Numbered from the stretch's first letter, positions 17,042 to 27,216 are shown. The stretch: 64,000 nucleotides of DNA from Nitratireductor kimnyeongensis (GCF_019891395.1 NZ_CP078143.1:186001-250000), one strand, 5' to 3'. The notes: generated from the sequence alone by a model not told the origin. Numbers and translations are program-made.

Positions 17042-18061
17042 TCAGGCGACCGCCGCGAAGCACTCCTCGAATTCAGCGCGCGCAGCCAATTCTTCCGTAC
17101 CGTCCCCCGGATTGAGGCAAGCCAGTGCACGTTTGGCCCGCTCCAGGCTCTTGCCCGACAATTCAGGCGCCTTTTCGGCGACAGCCTGCATTTCCGGCAT
17201 AATCCCATGACAGTGAAGGACGAGATCACAGCCCGCCGCAAGGATTGCTTCGGCCCGTTGCGAGAAATCCCCAGAAAGTGCGTGCATCGACACGTCATCG
17301 CTCATCAGGAGTCCGTCAAAGCCGATTTCGCCTCGAATGATGTCTCGGATCACCTTGTCCGAAGTGGTCGCTGGCCGCTCTCGGTCGATCGCATGAAAGA
17401 CGATATGTGCAGTCATCGCCATCGGTAGGTCCGCTAGCGCCTTGAATGGCACAAAATCATGCGAGCGTAGCTCATCCAGGGAAGCTGTCACCTCGGGCAG
17501 CGCCTTGTGGCTGTCCGCAAAGGCCCGCCCGTGGCCCGGCATGTGCTTCATCACCGGGAGAACCCCCCCCGCCATCAGCCCCTCACTCGCCGCCCGACCA
17601 AGTGCGATCACCGTCTGCGGGTCATGAGCGTAAGCACGATCCCCGATCACGTCATGCGCACCGGAAACGGGAACGTCGAGTACCGGCAGACAATCCGCGG
17701 TGATCCCATAGCGCCGGAGATCCATTGCATGGAGACGCGACATCAGCCACGCTGCGCGCACTCCCAGGTCCGGATCCTTTGCAAAAACCCTGCCCAGTTC
17801 ACTCGCCGTCGGATAATTGGCCGCCAGAGGAGGACGCATACGCTGCACCCTGCCACCCTCCTGATCGATGAAAACCGGCGCATCGGGTCTCCCGACACTG
17901 TCACGCATGGAAGCGACAAGATCGCTCAACTGCGCAGGTTCATCCACATTGCGCGCGAATAGGATAAAGCCCCAAGGGCGCTCGTCGCGATAGAAGGCGA
18001 TTTCATCCGCCGTCAGCTTCTTCCCCGTCGCGCCGAGGATCATGGATTTTGATTCGCTCAT
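17042..18061 (-). CDS. nagZ: Beta-N-acetylhexosaminidase NagZ
   Basis: NagZ is a cytoplasmic glycoside hydrolase family 3 enzyme of cell-wall recycling that removes N-acetylglucosamine from anhydro-muropeptides. The 339-residue product shows FIDQEGGRVQRM, the active-site loop KHMPGHGRAFADSHKALP (with Asp/His of the GH3 N-acetylglucosaminidase loop), and the nucleophile region LLMSDDVSMHAL. The length suits a single-domain NagZ. It is the first gene after a strong terminator that separates it from the SPOR gene, and it leads the run scpA-scpB-ABC-tat. Confidence 0.95.
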   Translation of the reverse strand: MSESKSMILGATGKKLTADEIAFYRDERPWGFILFARNVDEPAQLSDLVASMRDSVGRPDAPVFIDQEGGRVQRMRPPLAANYPTASELGRVFAKDPDLGVRAAWLMSRLHAMDLRRYGITADCLPVLDVPVSGAHDVIGDRAYAHDPQTVIALGRAASEGLMAGGVLPVMKHMPGHGRAFADSHKALPEVTASLDELRSHDFVPFKALADLPMAMTAHIVFHAIDRERPATTSDKVIRDIIRGEIGFDGLLMSDDVSMHALSGDFSQRAEAILAAGCDLVLHCHGIMPEMQAVAEKAPELSGKSLERAKRALACLNPGDGTEELAARAEFEECFAAVA

Positions 18062-18104
18062 GACAACAGGATAACCGGGCTCGGGAATCTGGAAAAGAAA
18101 ACAA

Positions 18105-18132
18105 AAAACCGCCGCGCGATGGCGGCGGTTTT
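18105..18132 (-). terminator. Terminator or attenuator between SPOR gene and nagZ
   Basis: An 11-bp perfect stem (18105-18115 with 18122-18132) closes on a 6-base loop. On the minus strand it is followed by T-rich sequence (TTTTTTGTTTTCTTTTCC). It lies 19 bases after the SPOR stop and 44 bases before the nagZ start, so nagZ is read either by read-through or from its own promoter. Confidence 0.8.
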
Positions 18133-18151
18133 GACTGGTCTTGTTCCCAGA

Positions 18152-20926
18152 TCACTTCGAAACGAAGCAACTGCCTCCTGCCGACTTGAGCTGCGAGCAA
18201 AGACGGATTGCTTCGTCTTTCGAGGATGAGGGTATACGGACACGATAGTATGTGCCCTTTCCTGCGATCTCGGCCTTGACGATGTTCACGCCTTTCCCGG
18301 TCAGGAGACCTCCGTAGCGTTGCGCCATGTCCTGATAGGACTTTTGCGCGGCTTCCACGGTCGGCTGGGAGGAAATCTGCACTGACCAACCGTCCGAACC
18401 GGAAGTAACCGGTGCCGGAGCGGGTGTCTGGGCAACAGGTTGCGCCGGCTGACTGGGGGCTGCTGCGACCTGAGCGGGCTGGGATGTTTCAACAGTTCGC
18501 GGAGGCTGCGCTGCTGTTGCAGCGGGGCGTGAGGGCGGGACCGGTGCGGTGACCGGTACACTGCCCGCGGTAGCATTCGCATCTTCCGATGATCCGTTCA
18601 GCGGATCTGCACTCGCAAGGCGCGCATCCGGAGGTGTTTCCTGGCTCGTTTGCGGCTGTGCGATCGTAGCTCCAACCTGCGATGCGGGAACGCTGTCATT
18701 CCCGGTCGCCACAGCGGCTTCTGCATTCTGTACCGGCGCTTCCGGCTCGCGAGGAACAATCGTGCCGTCCGGCCGAACCACCATCGTGCGCACGCGGCGT
18801 GGCGTCATTGCCGTCACCGGCTCGCTGGTCGCGGTCACCGTATCGCCGGCGCCCGGCGTCAGACGCTCCTCCGACTTTGGCGCAGCTTGCGGAACATCGA
18901 CCGGTTCCTCGGCCGTCGAAACAAGCCGTTCCTGAACGGGATCAGTGCCGGCATCGGCGCCCGAAACCCTCTGGTAGACCTGATTATCCTGATTTGGAAC
19001 CTGTTCTCCGCCGGGTGTTTCCGGCTTCACTTTGATGGGCTCATTGTCGGCTCGGACCACCACCGGTGCGGAATTGTCCTCACCGCCGCCCCCAAAGGCA
19101 AAAACGCCCACAAGCGCGAGAATGACGACGCCTCCCGCAACACCGAACATCGCCAGGTTCCGACGGCTTGAAAGCAGTCCGGGACGCGCGGACACAGCGG
19201 CCGCCTCAGGCGCGAAGGAGGCTTGATCCCGCTCGAAGTCCTCCGACGGATCTCCCCAAGAATCCACATCCGAAAGCGCGAAGGCGTCGGCTGCGTCCGG
19301 TTGCTGGTTGTCGCCAGCCACCTCTTTGTCTTGGCCAGCGGCGTTATCCGGCTCGTAAAAACTGTCTGCGAAGGCGGTTTCGAAGCCGAAATCGTCCTCG
19401 TCGCGGGTCTGCTCCGTGGGCTGCAGTGCAGCAGCGGCATATGCATCGGCGGGGACAGTTGCAAACGGCTCATCGCTTGCATCCGAGTGCGTTGCAGCGG
19501 GCAAACTCTCGCTGTCGCCAAAGGCCCGTGCCAATGCCAGTTCGAGATCATCGGATCCCGCCTCGGGCACACGCTCTGGTTCGCTCACGAACTCGGGAAT
19601 ATGCGCGGCGTCCTCCACCTGCACCCGTTCATTTCCGGGCACATCGACTGTATCGATATGCGGCACGGATGGTTCGGTTGCCGGGGACCGAGTGCCAGGG
19701 GAATGCTCCGGCTGCTGCCAGAAAGGTGCAGAAAGAGTGGCATCCACTGGGTCATCCTCGACCGACAGTTCCGACTTCGGCTCAACAGCCTCGAATACGT
19801 CCCAGGCGCTCTCGTCCTGCAGGCTTTCATCCGCTTCCGGCTCTATGGCCGGCTCCACAGGCAACGTTTCATCGGCAAACCCCGCCGAAAGCTGCTCTTC
19901 AAGACTCGCGGTAAAATCATGCTCTTCGTGTGCAACCGCTCCGGCGACCGCACTCGTCCGCTCGGTTCCCTGAGCTATTGAGGAGGCGAAGGCCTGCGGC
20001 GAAAGAAACGGGTCCGCACTGGCCGCTATGTCTGCAGCCGGATCGAAACTCGCCGGAACTTCAGATTGCCCGGTGTCTTCGACATCGTCGAATTCGACAG
20101 GGTGGTCAACTGCAGCCCTCTGGGGCTCGAAAAAATCCTCCGGTTCGGGTGTTCCCGGTTTCTCGTCGATTTCCGCATGATCAGATTGATGCGCAAAAGA
20201 AGCCTCGGCACCGGAGGTTCCGAAGTTCTGATCAGCGACCTCTTTCTCAGGACGGAACCAATCCTCGTTGGCCAGGGAGGCTTCGAGATCGTTGTCAAGT
20301 TGGGCGAAGTCCTGATCGCTGAAGTCCAGGTCATCAGCCTCCGCAGCCCCTTCCGTCTGCTCTTCACGGATGAATCCTGTTTCGGCAACAGGGGCGCTGG
20401 GATCGGTCATATCCAGGTCAACCCCGGAGAATTGAGGCTCGATCGCTTCAGTCTCAAGGCTCTGTGGATCAAAAACTTCGGGAGGTTCGGAAGATCTGAC
20501 AACTTCTTCCTCAGAGGCCGAAACGGCCGACAGGTCGTCAGCAGGCTCCAGCCGCATTTCGCTTTCAAAACTGGCAGCAAAACTCTCGTCGAGTTCGTCG
20601 GCCATGTCGGCCGCGATATCAACCGCAGGCTCACCAGGAGCCTGCGTCGCCTCATCAGCATCGAAACGCCAGTCGCTCGATGGCTGAGGCTGCCAGTCGT
20701 TCTGGGGAACTGCTTCCTCATGAACCTCGTCGGAAAACTCTGCCAGATCGCCAAGCAATTCGTTCTCGAGCTCAAGCGCGAGGTCATCGCCCTCCTGCTC
20801 GGCCTCATTGCTGGACGCCTCGGCGCGCCGTGGATCGTGGCCCATAATGCGGGTCAGTTCCGCAAATGGGTCGTCCTCAGAAAAAACGGCGCTATCCGCG
20901 CGTTGGTTCGAGCTATGATCTGCCAT
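18152..20926 (-). CDS. SPOR domain membrane protein with long acidic N-terminus
   Basis: The 924-residue product has a very acidic, low-complexity N-terminal region of about 600 residues (DDPFAELTRIMGHDPRR near the start). One membrane span follows (NLAMFGVAGGVVILALVGVFAF), then a Pro/Ala/Gln-rich periplasmic linker. A C-terminal SPOR domain occupies the last 80 residues (WSVQISSQPTVEAAQKSY to GSCFVSK). SPOR domains bind glycan strands stripped of peptides at the division septum. This points to a type II membrane protein with a large acidic cytoplasmic part. I use ATG 20926; the frame is open to 21016 without a family-like sequence. It follows argS by 112 bases. Confidence 0.88.
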   Translation of the reverse strand: MADHSSNQRADSAVFSEDDPFAELTRIMGHDPRRAEASSNEAEQEGDDLALELENELLGDLAEFSDEVHEEAVPQNDWQPQPSSDWRFDADEATQAPGEPAVDIAADMADELDESFAASFESEMRLEPADDLSAVSASEEEVVRSSEPPEVFDPQSLETEAIEPQFSGVDLDMTDPSAPVAETGFIREEQTEGAAEADDLDFSDQDFAQLDNDLEASLANEDWFRPEKEVADQNFGTSGAEASFAHQSDHAEIDEKPGTPEPEDFFEPQRAAVDHPVEFDDVEDTGQSEVPASFDPAADIAASADPFLSPQAFASSIAQGTERTSAVAGAVAHEEHDFTASLEEQLSAGFADETLPVEPAIEPEADESLQDESAWDVFEAVEPKSELSVEDDPVDATLSAPFWQQPEHSPGTRSPATEPSVPHIDTVDVPGNERVQVEDAAHIPEFVSEPERVPEAGSDDLELALARAFGDSESLPAATHSDASDEPFATVPADAYAAAALQPTEQTRDEDDFGFETAFADSFYEPDNAAGQDKEVAGDNQQPDAADAFALSDVDSWGDPSEDFERDQASFAPEAAAVSARPGLLSSRRNLAMFGVAGGVVILALVGVFAFGGGGEDNSAPVVVRADNEPIKVKPETPGGEQVPNQDNQVYQRVSGADAGTDPVQERLVSTAEEPVDVPQAAPKSEERLTPGAGDTVTATSEPVTAMTPRRVRTMVVRPDGTIVPREPEAPVQNAEAAVATGNDSVPASQVGATIAQPQTSQETPPDARLASADPLNGSSEDANATAGSVPVTAPVPPSRPAATAAQPPRTVETSQPAQVAAAPSQPAQPVAQTPAPAPVTSGSDGWSVQISSQPTVEAAQKSYQDMAQRYGGLLTGKGVNIVKAEIAGKGTYYRVRIPSSSKDEAIRLCSQLKSAGGSCFVSK

Positions 20927-21038
20927 GCTTTTTTCCGCACTCACACTCGGTAGACGCCCGCGACGTCGTACAATTGTCGGGTACCAGCGCAATGTGGGCA
21001 AAAGGTGACAGACCACCGCACCCCTTTACGGGATGCGG

Positions 21039-22796
21039 TCAGCGCATCTCAGAAGGCGCCTCGGCCCCGATCAACGCAAGCCCGGATGTCAACACATCGC
21101 GAACTGCCTGCACCAGACCCAGTCTGGCATAGGTCAATTCTGGATCGTTAACCTTAACAAAACGTAAGTCGGCTGTTTCGCTGCCCTTGTTCCACTGAGC
21201 ATGGAACAGGCTTGCCAGGTCATAGAGATAGAACGCCAACCTGTGCGGTTCCATTACCTGGGCAGCACTTTCGATCAGTCGCGGGTACTCCGCCAGCTTG
21301 CGAACCAGCGCCAATTCGCCTTCATCCGTAAGCTTGCCAAGCTGAGCCTTCATCTCAGTCCGACTGAATTCGTTCACGCCGAGTTGCTCGCCTGCCTGCC
21401 GAAATGCCGAATAGCTTCGGGCGGAAGCATACTGCACATAGAAGACGGGGTTATCCTTCGACTGTTCCGTCACCTTCTCAAAATCGAAATCGAGCGGAGC
21501 GTCGTTCTTGCGGTACAGCATCATGAAGCGGATCGGATCACGTCCCACCTCGTCCACGGCCTCCCGAAGGGTAACGAACTCCCCTGCCCTCTTTGACATG
21601 CGAACAGGCTCGCCTCCGCGAAATAGCTTTACGAGTTGGCACAGAAGCACTGTCAGGTCGACGCTGTCCTCCGCGAGAGCACGCGCTACGGCCTGCAATC
21701 GCTTCACATAGCCGCTATGGTCAGCGCCAAGCACGTAGATCAGATGTTCAAAACCCCGATCCAGCTTGTCCTTCATGTAGGCCACGTCAGCCGCGAAATA
21801 GGTGAAGCTGCCATCCGACTTCATCAATGGGCGATCAATGTCGTCCCCCACTTCCGTCGAGCGGAAAAGCGTCTGCTCGCGATCCTCCCACTCGTCGGGC
21901 TTCTGCCCCTTCGGTGGCGGCAGTTTGCCCTTGTAGACATGCCCCTTCATCGTGAGGTCGTTAATCGCCGACCGGATCATCCCGCCATTGCCCTCATGCA
22001 GTGAGCGTTCCGAAAAGAACACATCATGGCGAATGTTCAACGCGGCGAGATCGTCCCGGATCATCGCCATCATGCCTTCGACAGCCCTGTCCTTGACGAT
22101 CGTCAGTGCCTCAGCGGAGGGCATTTCAAGAAGCTTCGTGCCGAACTCGTCCGCAAGCGTCTGGCCCAGCGGTACCAGATAATCCCCCGGATAGAGCCCT
22201 GCAGGAATTTCGGCGATCTTCTCACCCAGCGCCTCGCGGTAACGCAGCATCACCGATTGGCCGAGCACATCGATCTGCACGCCCGCGTCGTTGATGTAAT
22301 ACTCGCGTGCCACGTCATAGCCGGCGAAGGACAGAAGATTGGCAAGCGCATCGCCCACCACCGCGCCACGGCAATGCCCCACATGCATCGGTCCGGTCGG
22401 GTTGGCCGAGACATATTCGACATTCACCTTCTGGCCCCGCCCCATCTGCGAGCGGCCGTAGTCGATACCGAGATCCAAAATCTCGCTCAGCCGCGCCTGC
22501 CAGAAACTGTCGCTCAGCTTCAGGTTCACAAAACCTGGCCCGGCCACCGTAGCCGCAGCAACGTCGGGATCGGCCTCAAATGCTTTGGCGATCTTCTCGC
22601 CCAGCGCTCGCGGATTCTCACCGACGGCCTTTGCCAGCACCATGGCTGCATTCGTCGCCACGTCACCATGGCTCGCATCACGCGGCGGTTCAACAGCCAC
22701 GCGCGAAAGGTCAAGCGCCTCACCGCTGCCAGATTGCAGGTTGAGAGCTTCAATGGTCTTGGCGACCCGATCTGTGAAATCGGCGAAAATGTTCAT
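21039..22796 (-). CDS. argS: Arginyl-tRNA synthetase
   Basis: ArgS charges tRNA-Arg and needs the tRNA present for amino-acid activation. The 585-residue class I enzyme has the N-terminal Add-1 domain, the HIGH-type motif as [20 protein letters not shown] around residue 131, and the MSK motif as [19 protein letters not shown] near residue 400. The C-terminal anticodon-binding DALR domain carries [21 protein letters not shown]. The length is normal. ATG 22796 starts the typical [11 protein letters not shown]. It lies between dgt and the SPOR gene on the same strand. Confidence 0.98.
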   Translation of the reverse strand: MNIFADFTDRVAKTIEALNLQSGSGEALDLSRVAVEPPRDASHGDVATNAAMVLAKAVGENPRALGEKIAKAFEADPDVAAATVAGPGFVNLKLSDSFWQARLSEILDLGIDYGRSQMGRGQKVNVEYVSANPTGPMHVGHCRGAVVGDALANLLSFAGYDVAREYYINDAGVQIDVLGQSVMLRYREALGEKIAEIPAGLYPGDYLVPLGQTLADEFGTKLLEMPSAEALTIVKDRAVEGMMAMIRDDLAALNIRHDVFFSERSLHEGNGGMIRSAINDLTMKGHVYKGKLPPPKGQKPDEWEDREQTLFRSTEVGDDIDRPLMKSDGSFTYFAADVAYMKDKLDRGFEHLIYVLGADHSGYVKRLQAVARALAEDSVDLTVLLCQLVKLFRGGEPVRMSKRAGEFVTLREAVDEVGRDPIRFMMLYRKNDAPLDFDFEKVTEQSKDNPVFYVQYASARSYSAFRQAGEQLGVNEFSRTEMKAQLGKLTDEGELALVRKLAEYPRLIESAAQVMEPHRLAFYLYDLASLFHAQWNKGSETADLRFVKVNDPELTYARLGLVQAVRDVLTSGLALIGAEAPSEMR

Positions 22797-22856
22797 GGAC
22801 GATGTCCTGAAAGAAAGATCTTTGTCGTCCGCACGATGGCGGAATTGCGGTTGGCA

Positions 22857-24077
22857 CTAGCTCAAATCAGGAGTCTGGTCAAACAGACGCTGATGCTCCT
22901 TCACCGCGTAGGTGTCCGTCATGCCGGAAAGAAAATCGGCCACCAGGCGGGCCTTCTCGCCGTCCTCTGCTACCTCCAAACCATCACGCCACCCCTCGGG
23001 CATCTCACGCGGGTTGTCGAAATAAGCGTCGAACAGGTCCTTCACGATCCGGTCGGCACGCGCTCGAACCGCTAAAACCGTCTCATGGCGATAGAGATTG
23101 GCGTAAAGAAAACGCTTCAGTTCTTTTTCTTCCGCCGCCATCTGGTCCGAGAATGCGACAATCGTGAAACCCGCATCGTGCACCGCGTCCGCACTGTCCG
23201 GTCTCAGAACCTCCAGCCGCTTTCGCGAAGCCACAATCACGTCTTCCACCATCGCCGTTATTTGCCGCCGCATGAGTTCATGCCCGCGGCGCACCGGATC
23301 GAGCTCGGGATAGCGGCGTCGGATCTCTCCAAGAATCCTTCCCGGCAGGCCAACCTCTTCCAACATTTCAAGCGTCAGGAGCCCGGAACGCAAGCCGTCA
23401 TCAATGTCATGCGCGTTGTAGGCAATATCATCCGCAATCGCTGCACATTGCGCTTCGATACCCGCGAAACGGGCCAGTTCCAGGTCATGTTGGGCGACAT
23501 AGTCGAGAATGGATTGCGGAATGGGGCCATCCAGCCCTTCGCCTTCACCATTCATGAGCGGACCGTTGTGCTTGACCAGACCTTCAAGCGTTTCCCAGGA
23601 AAGGTTGAGACCATCGAACTCCGCGTACCGGCTTTCAAGCTCGGTCACGATCCGCAGAGATTGGGCATTGTGGTCGAAACCACCCCATCGCGCCATGCGT
23701 TCGTCGAGCGCGTCCTCTCCGGTATGTCCAAACGGCGTATGGCCGAAATCATGCACCAGTGCGATGGCCTCCGCCAGGTCCTCGTCACAGCACAGCGCAC
23801 GCGCAAGGGCACGTGCTATCTGCGCCACTTCGATCGAGTGGGTCAGCCGCGTGCGATAGTGGTCGCCCTCATGGGCGATGAAAACCTGCGTCTTGTGCTT
23901 CAGGCGTCGAAACGCCGTAGAATGGATGATGCGGTCCCGGTCGCGCTGAAAAGGTGTGCGTGTCGGGCTCTCGGGCTCCACCACAAGCCGCCCGCGCGAG
24001 GCCGCCGGATCTGTCGCGTATACGGCGCGCGGGCGATAGCCGAAACCGATATTCTTCAAACCCTGGTCCGTTTCCAT
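22857..24077 (-). CDS. dgt: dGTPase-like HD-domain triphosphohydrolase
   Basis: Members hydrolyse dNTPs, classically dGTP, to deoxynucleoside and triphosphate. The 406-residue protein has the family N-terminal mark [26 protein letters not shown] (cited as [18 protein letters not shown]) and the HD metal site: H in [10 protein letters not shown], the HD pair in [16 protein letters not shown], and D in [14 protein letters not shown]. The length is that of the dGTPase-like type 2 group of Alphaproteobacteria. ATG 24077 starts [16 protein letters not shown] 24089 four codons upstream is equally open. The gene is divergent from erpA, with about 147 bases between them. Confidence 0.93.
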   Translation of the reverse strand: METDQGLKNIGFGYRPRAVYATDPAASRGRLVVEPESPTRTPFQRDRDRIIHSTAFRRLKHKTQVFIAHEGDHYRTRLTHSIEVAQIARALARALCCDEDLAEAIALVHDFGHTPFGHTGEDALDERMARWGGFDHNAQSLRIVTELESRYAEFDGLNLSWETLEGLVKHNGPLMNGEGEGLDGPIPQSILDYVAQHDLELARFAGIEAQCAAIADDIAYNAHDIDDGLRSGLLTLEMLEEVGLPGRILGEIRRRYPELDPVRRGHELMRRQITAMVEDVIVASRKRLEVLRPDSADAVHDAGFTIVAFSDQMAAEEKELKRFLYANLYRHETVLAVRARADRIVKDLFDAYFDNPREMPEGWRDGLEVAEDGEKARLVADFLSGMTDTYAVKEHQRLFDQTPDLS

Positions 24078-24224
24078 GCTCCGCAACATCCTTTCGGGCA
24101 GCCCACCCCGGCCTGCCTTTGCTCTCGCCTGAAACCCGACCGCGTCGCTCAGGTTGACTTGCCGCCTTCGGCTTCATACCTATTCAATGAACACGAACGC
24201 AAGGTGACCGTCAGGACAACCATC

Positions 24225-24575
24225 ATGGGCATGGACGTGGGTACGGATATGAAGAGCGTTGAACTAACGGAAGCTGCGGCAAAGCGCATCGCAACCATTC
24301 TCAAGGACGAGCCGGGCAAGATTGCTCTGCGCGTCTCTGTGGAGGGTGGCGGCTGCTCGGGATTTTCCTACGCGTTCGACCTCACGGATCAACGAAACGA
24401 AGACGATCACGCCATCGAGCGGGACGGGGCAACCGTCCTTATCGACGATCTGTCACTCGTCTATATGGGCGGATCCGTGATCGACTTTGTTGATGATTTG
24501 ATCGGCCAGTCCTTCCAGATCAAGAACCCGAACGCTGTCGCCTCTTGTGGCTGCGGCACCAGCTTCTCGATCTGA
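24225..24575 (+). CDS. erpA: Iron-sulfur cluster insertion protein ErpA/IscA type
   Basis: A-type carriers deliver Fe-S clusters to apo-enzymes. The 116-residue protein has the three conserved cysteines: GGGCSGFSYAF and the C-terminal CGCGTSFSI pair. It also has VELTEAAAKRI at the start of the domain and the LVYMGGSVIDFVDDL block. ATG 24225 has AGGA eight bases upstream; ATGs at 24231 and 24249 are in frame too. A longer open frame upstream runs antisense through dgt and is not real. The gene has its own terminator at 24606-24640. ErpA versus IscA cannot be settled from the sequence alone; the isolated position favours ErpA. Confidence 0.92.
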   Translation: MGMDVGTDMKSVELTEAAAKRIATILKDEPGKIALRVSVEGGGCSGFSYAFDLTDQRNEDDHAIERDGATVLIDDLSLVYMGGSVIDFVDDLIGQSFQIKNPNAVASCGCGTSFSI

Positions 24576-24605
24576 CCTTTCTTCACAAATCATCGTTTCT
24601 TTGAG

Positions 24606-24640
24606 AAAGCGCCGCGTATTCCTGCTGCGGCGCTTTTCGT
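24606..24640 (+). terminator. Terminator of erpA
   Basis: AAAGCGCCGC (24606-24615) pairs with GCGGCGCTTT (24627-24636), a 10-bp stem with an 11-base loop. The sequence TCGTTTCTC follows. It is 31 bases past the erpA stop. Confidence 0.8.
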
Positions 24641-24904
24641 TTCTCTGATTGCCCCCCCCCAACCGGCTCCACACGATCATCTGAACCCTTTCTGCTGAAG
24701 CACCGGGTACAAACGCAGGCGCATCCATCTACCGTTTTTGACGACAGTCCGATTTCAAACATAAGTTGCAGAGAATACCTGATATCTACCGAAGGGAATT
24801 GTTCAACATTTTCTGCTTGGATCGCGCCTGTTTCGGTTTAAGGCAAAAATCCGTCGACCAAAAACCCTCAGTCATCCAACTGATCGAAAGACGTCAAGCT
24901 TCCC
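24641..24904 (+). promoter_or_regulatory. Gap between erpA terminator and deacetylase gene, with a possible promoter
   Basis: The 329-base gap 24576-24904 holds the erpA terminator and, at 24652-24660, a run of nine C. TTGACG at 24738-24743 with CATAAG at 24760-24765 (16-base spacer) is a candidate sigma-70-like promoter for the deacetylase gene downstream. I see no RNA gene or further reading frame in it. Confidence 0.3.
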
Positions 24905-25960
24905 ATGCCCTCTCTTCAAGCTCTCAAAAGGTCTGCCCGATACGAGCTGATCCGCGCCGGCTTGGAGGGCACGGCCCTGGCCCTGAATTTTGGTTTGCCG
25001 CTGACCAACCCACAACGCGGTGTGATATTCGCCCTCCATCATGTGGATCCGGAAAGCCCGGCAAACTGGGCACCCAATGCCTGGCTGAGCATAACGCCCA
25101 CCTTCCTCGAACAGGCCATCGAGGTCTGCAAGGAAGAGGGTCTGATACCTATTGCTCTTGAAGATTTGCCCGAACGGCTTGCTGATCCTCAGGACACGCG
25201 ACGATATGTGTGCTTCACATTGGATGACGGCTATCGAGACAATGCACGTTTCGCCGCACCCGTCTTCCAGCGCCACGCGGTGCCCTATACGATCTTCATC
25301 ACATCGGGCTTCGTCGAGCGCACCAGATCAATTTGGTGGAAGACCGCTCAAGACCTCGTCATGAGGACGGACGACGTCGATCTTTCGACGTTCGGAATTG
25401 ACACACGCGTAAACATCGAGCAACGGGCCGAGCGGGTCGCATTGTTCGACCGTCTGGCAAACGCCGTAAATGATGCGGAGAACGAAGACACTGCCATCGC
25501 GCGACTCGATAGTCTGGCAGCGGCACATGGTATAGATCCACTCGCGATCACTGAACATTTGACGATGAATGCCCGTGAGCTTGCCGAGCTCGCAGCAGAT
25601 CCCCTTGCCCACTTCGGCGCACACACACTCACGCATGCAAATCTGACCAAGGTGGATGACAAGCGACTTGAAACGGAAATGGTCCAGTCGGCGGCGAGAG
25701 TTGGTGGCTATGTGGGCGCGAAACCCACCACCTTCGCGTATCCATATGGATACGCGTCCGCTGTCGGTGCACGGGAGATCGCAGCCGCGAGGCAGGCAGG
25801 TTTTGTTGCCGCAGTCACCACGAGACCTGGCCTCCTGTCCGAGACGTCCGGCAAGGCGGCAACGGCGCTGCCACGGGTTTCGCTCAACGGCTTCTATCAG
25901 CGCAAGCGCTATGTGCGCGCGCTCTTGTCCGGCCTTCCGTTTCGCCTTCGACAAACCTGA
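24905..25960 (+). CDS. Polysaccharide deacetylase family protein (NodB-like)
   Basis: The 351-residue protein carries the carbohydrate esterase 4 (NodB) motifs in order: motif 1 CFTLDDGYRDN at about residue 103, with the catalytic and metal Asp pair, then motif 2 HFGAHTLTHANL near residue 238, with the two metal His. FAYPYGYAS near residue 280 is motif 3. Such enzymes remove acetyl or similar groups from N-acetylated sugars in exopolysaccharide, peptidoglycan or chitin-type polymers. No signal peptide is clear. The C-terminal basic tail KRYVRALLSGLPFRLRQT is common in capsule and exopolysaccharide-linked members. It is transcribed on its own, so its substrate cannot be read from context. Confidence 0.88.
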   Translation: MPSLQALKRSARYELIRAGLEGTALALNFGLPLTNPQRGVIFALHHVDPESPANWAPNAWLSITPTFLEQAIEVCKEEGLIPIALEDLPERLADPQDTRRYVCFTLDDGYRDNARFAAPVFQRHAVPYTIFITSGFVERTRSIWWKTAQDLVMRTDDVDLSTFGIDTRVNIEQRAERVALFDRLANAVNDAENEDTAIARLDSLAAAHGIDPLAITEHLTMNARELAELAADPLAHFGAHTLTHANLTKVDDKRLETEMVQSAARVGGYVGAKPTTFAYPYGYASAVGAREIAAARQAGFVAAVTTRPGLLSETSGKAATALPRVSLNGFYQRKRYVRALLSGLPFRLRQT

Positions 25961-26065
25961 AGCCTGACGGGCCGTTGCCCGGCACAGTTTGTCAGTATCC
26001 TGCACAAGGCGGTTGCGGCGCATTCCCGACCAACCTAAGAAAGAGTCGAGTTGTGGAAGGGCCCC

Positions 26066-26857
26066 ATGAAGATCGCTACCTGGAACATCAACGGCGTCAA
26101 GGCGCGCATCGACAATCTTCTGCACTGGCTTGAAGAGTCCAGTCCGGACATCGCCTGTCTTCAGGAAATCAAATCGGTCGACGAGCTCTTTCCCCGCGAA
26201 CCGATCGAAGCACTCGGCTACCATGTGGAGACCCATGGTCAGAAAGGCTTCAACGGCGTAGCACTCCTTTCCAAACTACGTTTCGACGAGGTCAATCGCG
26301 GCCTGCCCGGTGATGACAGTGACGAACAGGCCCGCTTCATCGAGGGTGTGTTCTCCACCGATAAAGGCGTTCTCAGGGTCGTTTCGCTCTACTTGCCGAA
26401 CGGCAACCCCGTCGACAGCGAAAAATTCCCCTACAAGCTCGGCTGGATGGAACGCCTCGAAAAGTGGAGTGCTGAGCGTCTCAAGCTGGAAGAACCCTTG
26501 GTTCTGGCAGGCGACTATAACGTCATCCCCGAACGGGAAGATGCAAGAAATCCTGAAGCCTGGGTAGGCGATGCCCTGTTTCGCCCCGAAAGCCGGCAGG
26601 CCTTCCGGCGGTTGGGTGCCCTGGGTTTCACCGACGCATTGCGCGCTGTCAATCAGGATGATGGCGTCTACACGTTCTGGGATTATCAGGCAGGTGCCTG
26701 GCAGAAGAACAACGGCATCCGCATCGATCACTTGATGCTTTCTCCGGAAGCCGCCGATCATATAGGCGCGGTGACGGTCGAAAAGCACACGCGCGGATGG
26801 GAAAAACCATCCGATCACGTCCCTGTCGTGCTTGAGCTGAAGTTGCGCCCCGTCTGA
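26066..26857 (+). CDS. xth: Exodeoxyribonuclease III / AP endonuclease
   Basis: This enzyme cuts DNA at abasic sites and degrades 3' ends during base-excision repair. The 263-residue protein has the EEP-fold motifs: MKIATWNINGVKAR, then CLQEIKS with the metal Glu, GVALLSK, LVLAGDYNVIPE with catalytic Asp and Asn, and KNNGIRIDHLMLSPE, ending in KPSDHVPVVLEL with the catalytic Asp-His. ATG 26066 has GGAAGG five bases upstream; the longer frame begins with TTG at 26051. There is no obvious partner gene. Confidence 0.95.
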   Translation: MKIATWNINGVKARIDNLLHWLEESSPDIACLQEIKSVDELFPREPIEALGYHVETHGQKGFNGVALLSKLRFDEVNRGLPGDDSDEQARFIEGVFSTDKGVLRVVSLYLPNGNPVDSEKFPYKLGWMERLEKWSAERLKLEEPLVLAGDYNVIPEREDARNPEAWVGDALFRPESRQAFRRLGALGFTDALRAVNQDDGVYTFWDYQAGAWQKNNGIRIDHLMLSPEAADHIGAVTVEKHTRGWEKPSDHVPVVLELKLRPV

Positions 26858-26922
26858 ACGCCTGGCCGCATTCACGTGTGGCGATGGCCAGATATCGTCC
26901 CGCGTGTTACCATGATCACATT

Positions 26923-27216
26923 ATGCCCATGTTACGGCACCTCGGGATTGCCGCTCTGGCGATCACGCTCTCTCTACCGATCGCAGGCATCTCTGCGGCC
27001 GATTGCCTGTGCCGTGCCAATGGATCCGCTTTCCGTCAGGGGCAAACAACCTGCCTCCCGCTTCCGGACGGACCACGGCTGGCGCGGTGCGAGATGGTTC
27101 TCAACAATTCATCGTGGAAGATTCTGGACCAGGCATGCATCCAGACGTCAAAGCATCTGGAAAAACCTGTCCAAGAGACGGTGGCGCACTATAGCGGCTT
27201 GTCTGGCCGGCACTAA
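26923..27216 (+). CDS. Small exported cysteine-containing protein, unknown
   Basis: The 97-residue product has a Sec signal peptide (basic start LRH, then GIAALAITLSLPIAGISAAD, about residues 7-26; likely cut after an Ala-x-Ala-like site). The mature part of about 70 residues has five cysteines (CLC, TTC, RC, AC), suggesting disulfides in the periplasm. I do not recognise the family. The start is uncertain: GTG 26878 and ATG 26884 are in frame and would put 13-15 extra residues ahead of the signal peptide. ATG 26923 has no good ribosome site. It lies 65 bases after xth and converges on exoR. Confidence 0.6.
   Translation: MPMLRHLGIAALAITLSLPIAGISAADCLCRANGSAFRQGQTTCLPLPDGPRLARCEMVLNNSSWKILDQACIQTSKHLEKPVQETVAHYSGLSGRH

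Noticed and set aside
23085..24224. Long in-frame extension upstream of erpA
   Set aside because: It is antisense to dgt, and the A-type carrier domain starts at 24225-24249 with a ribosome site there.
24651..24661. C9 run after erpA as a phase-variation tract
   Set aside because: It lies outside any gene and past the terminator, so slippage would change no product; at most it could alter promoter spacing.
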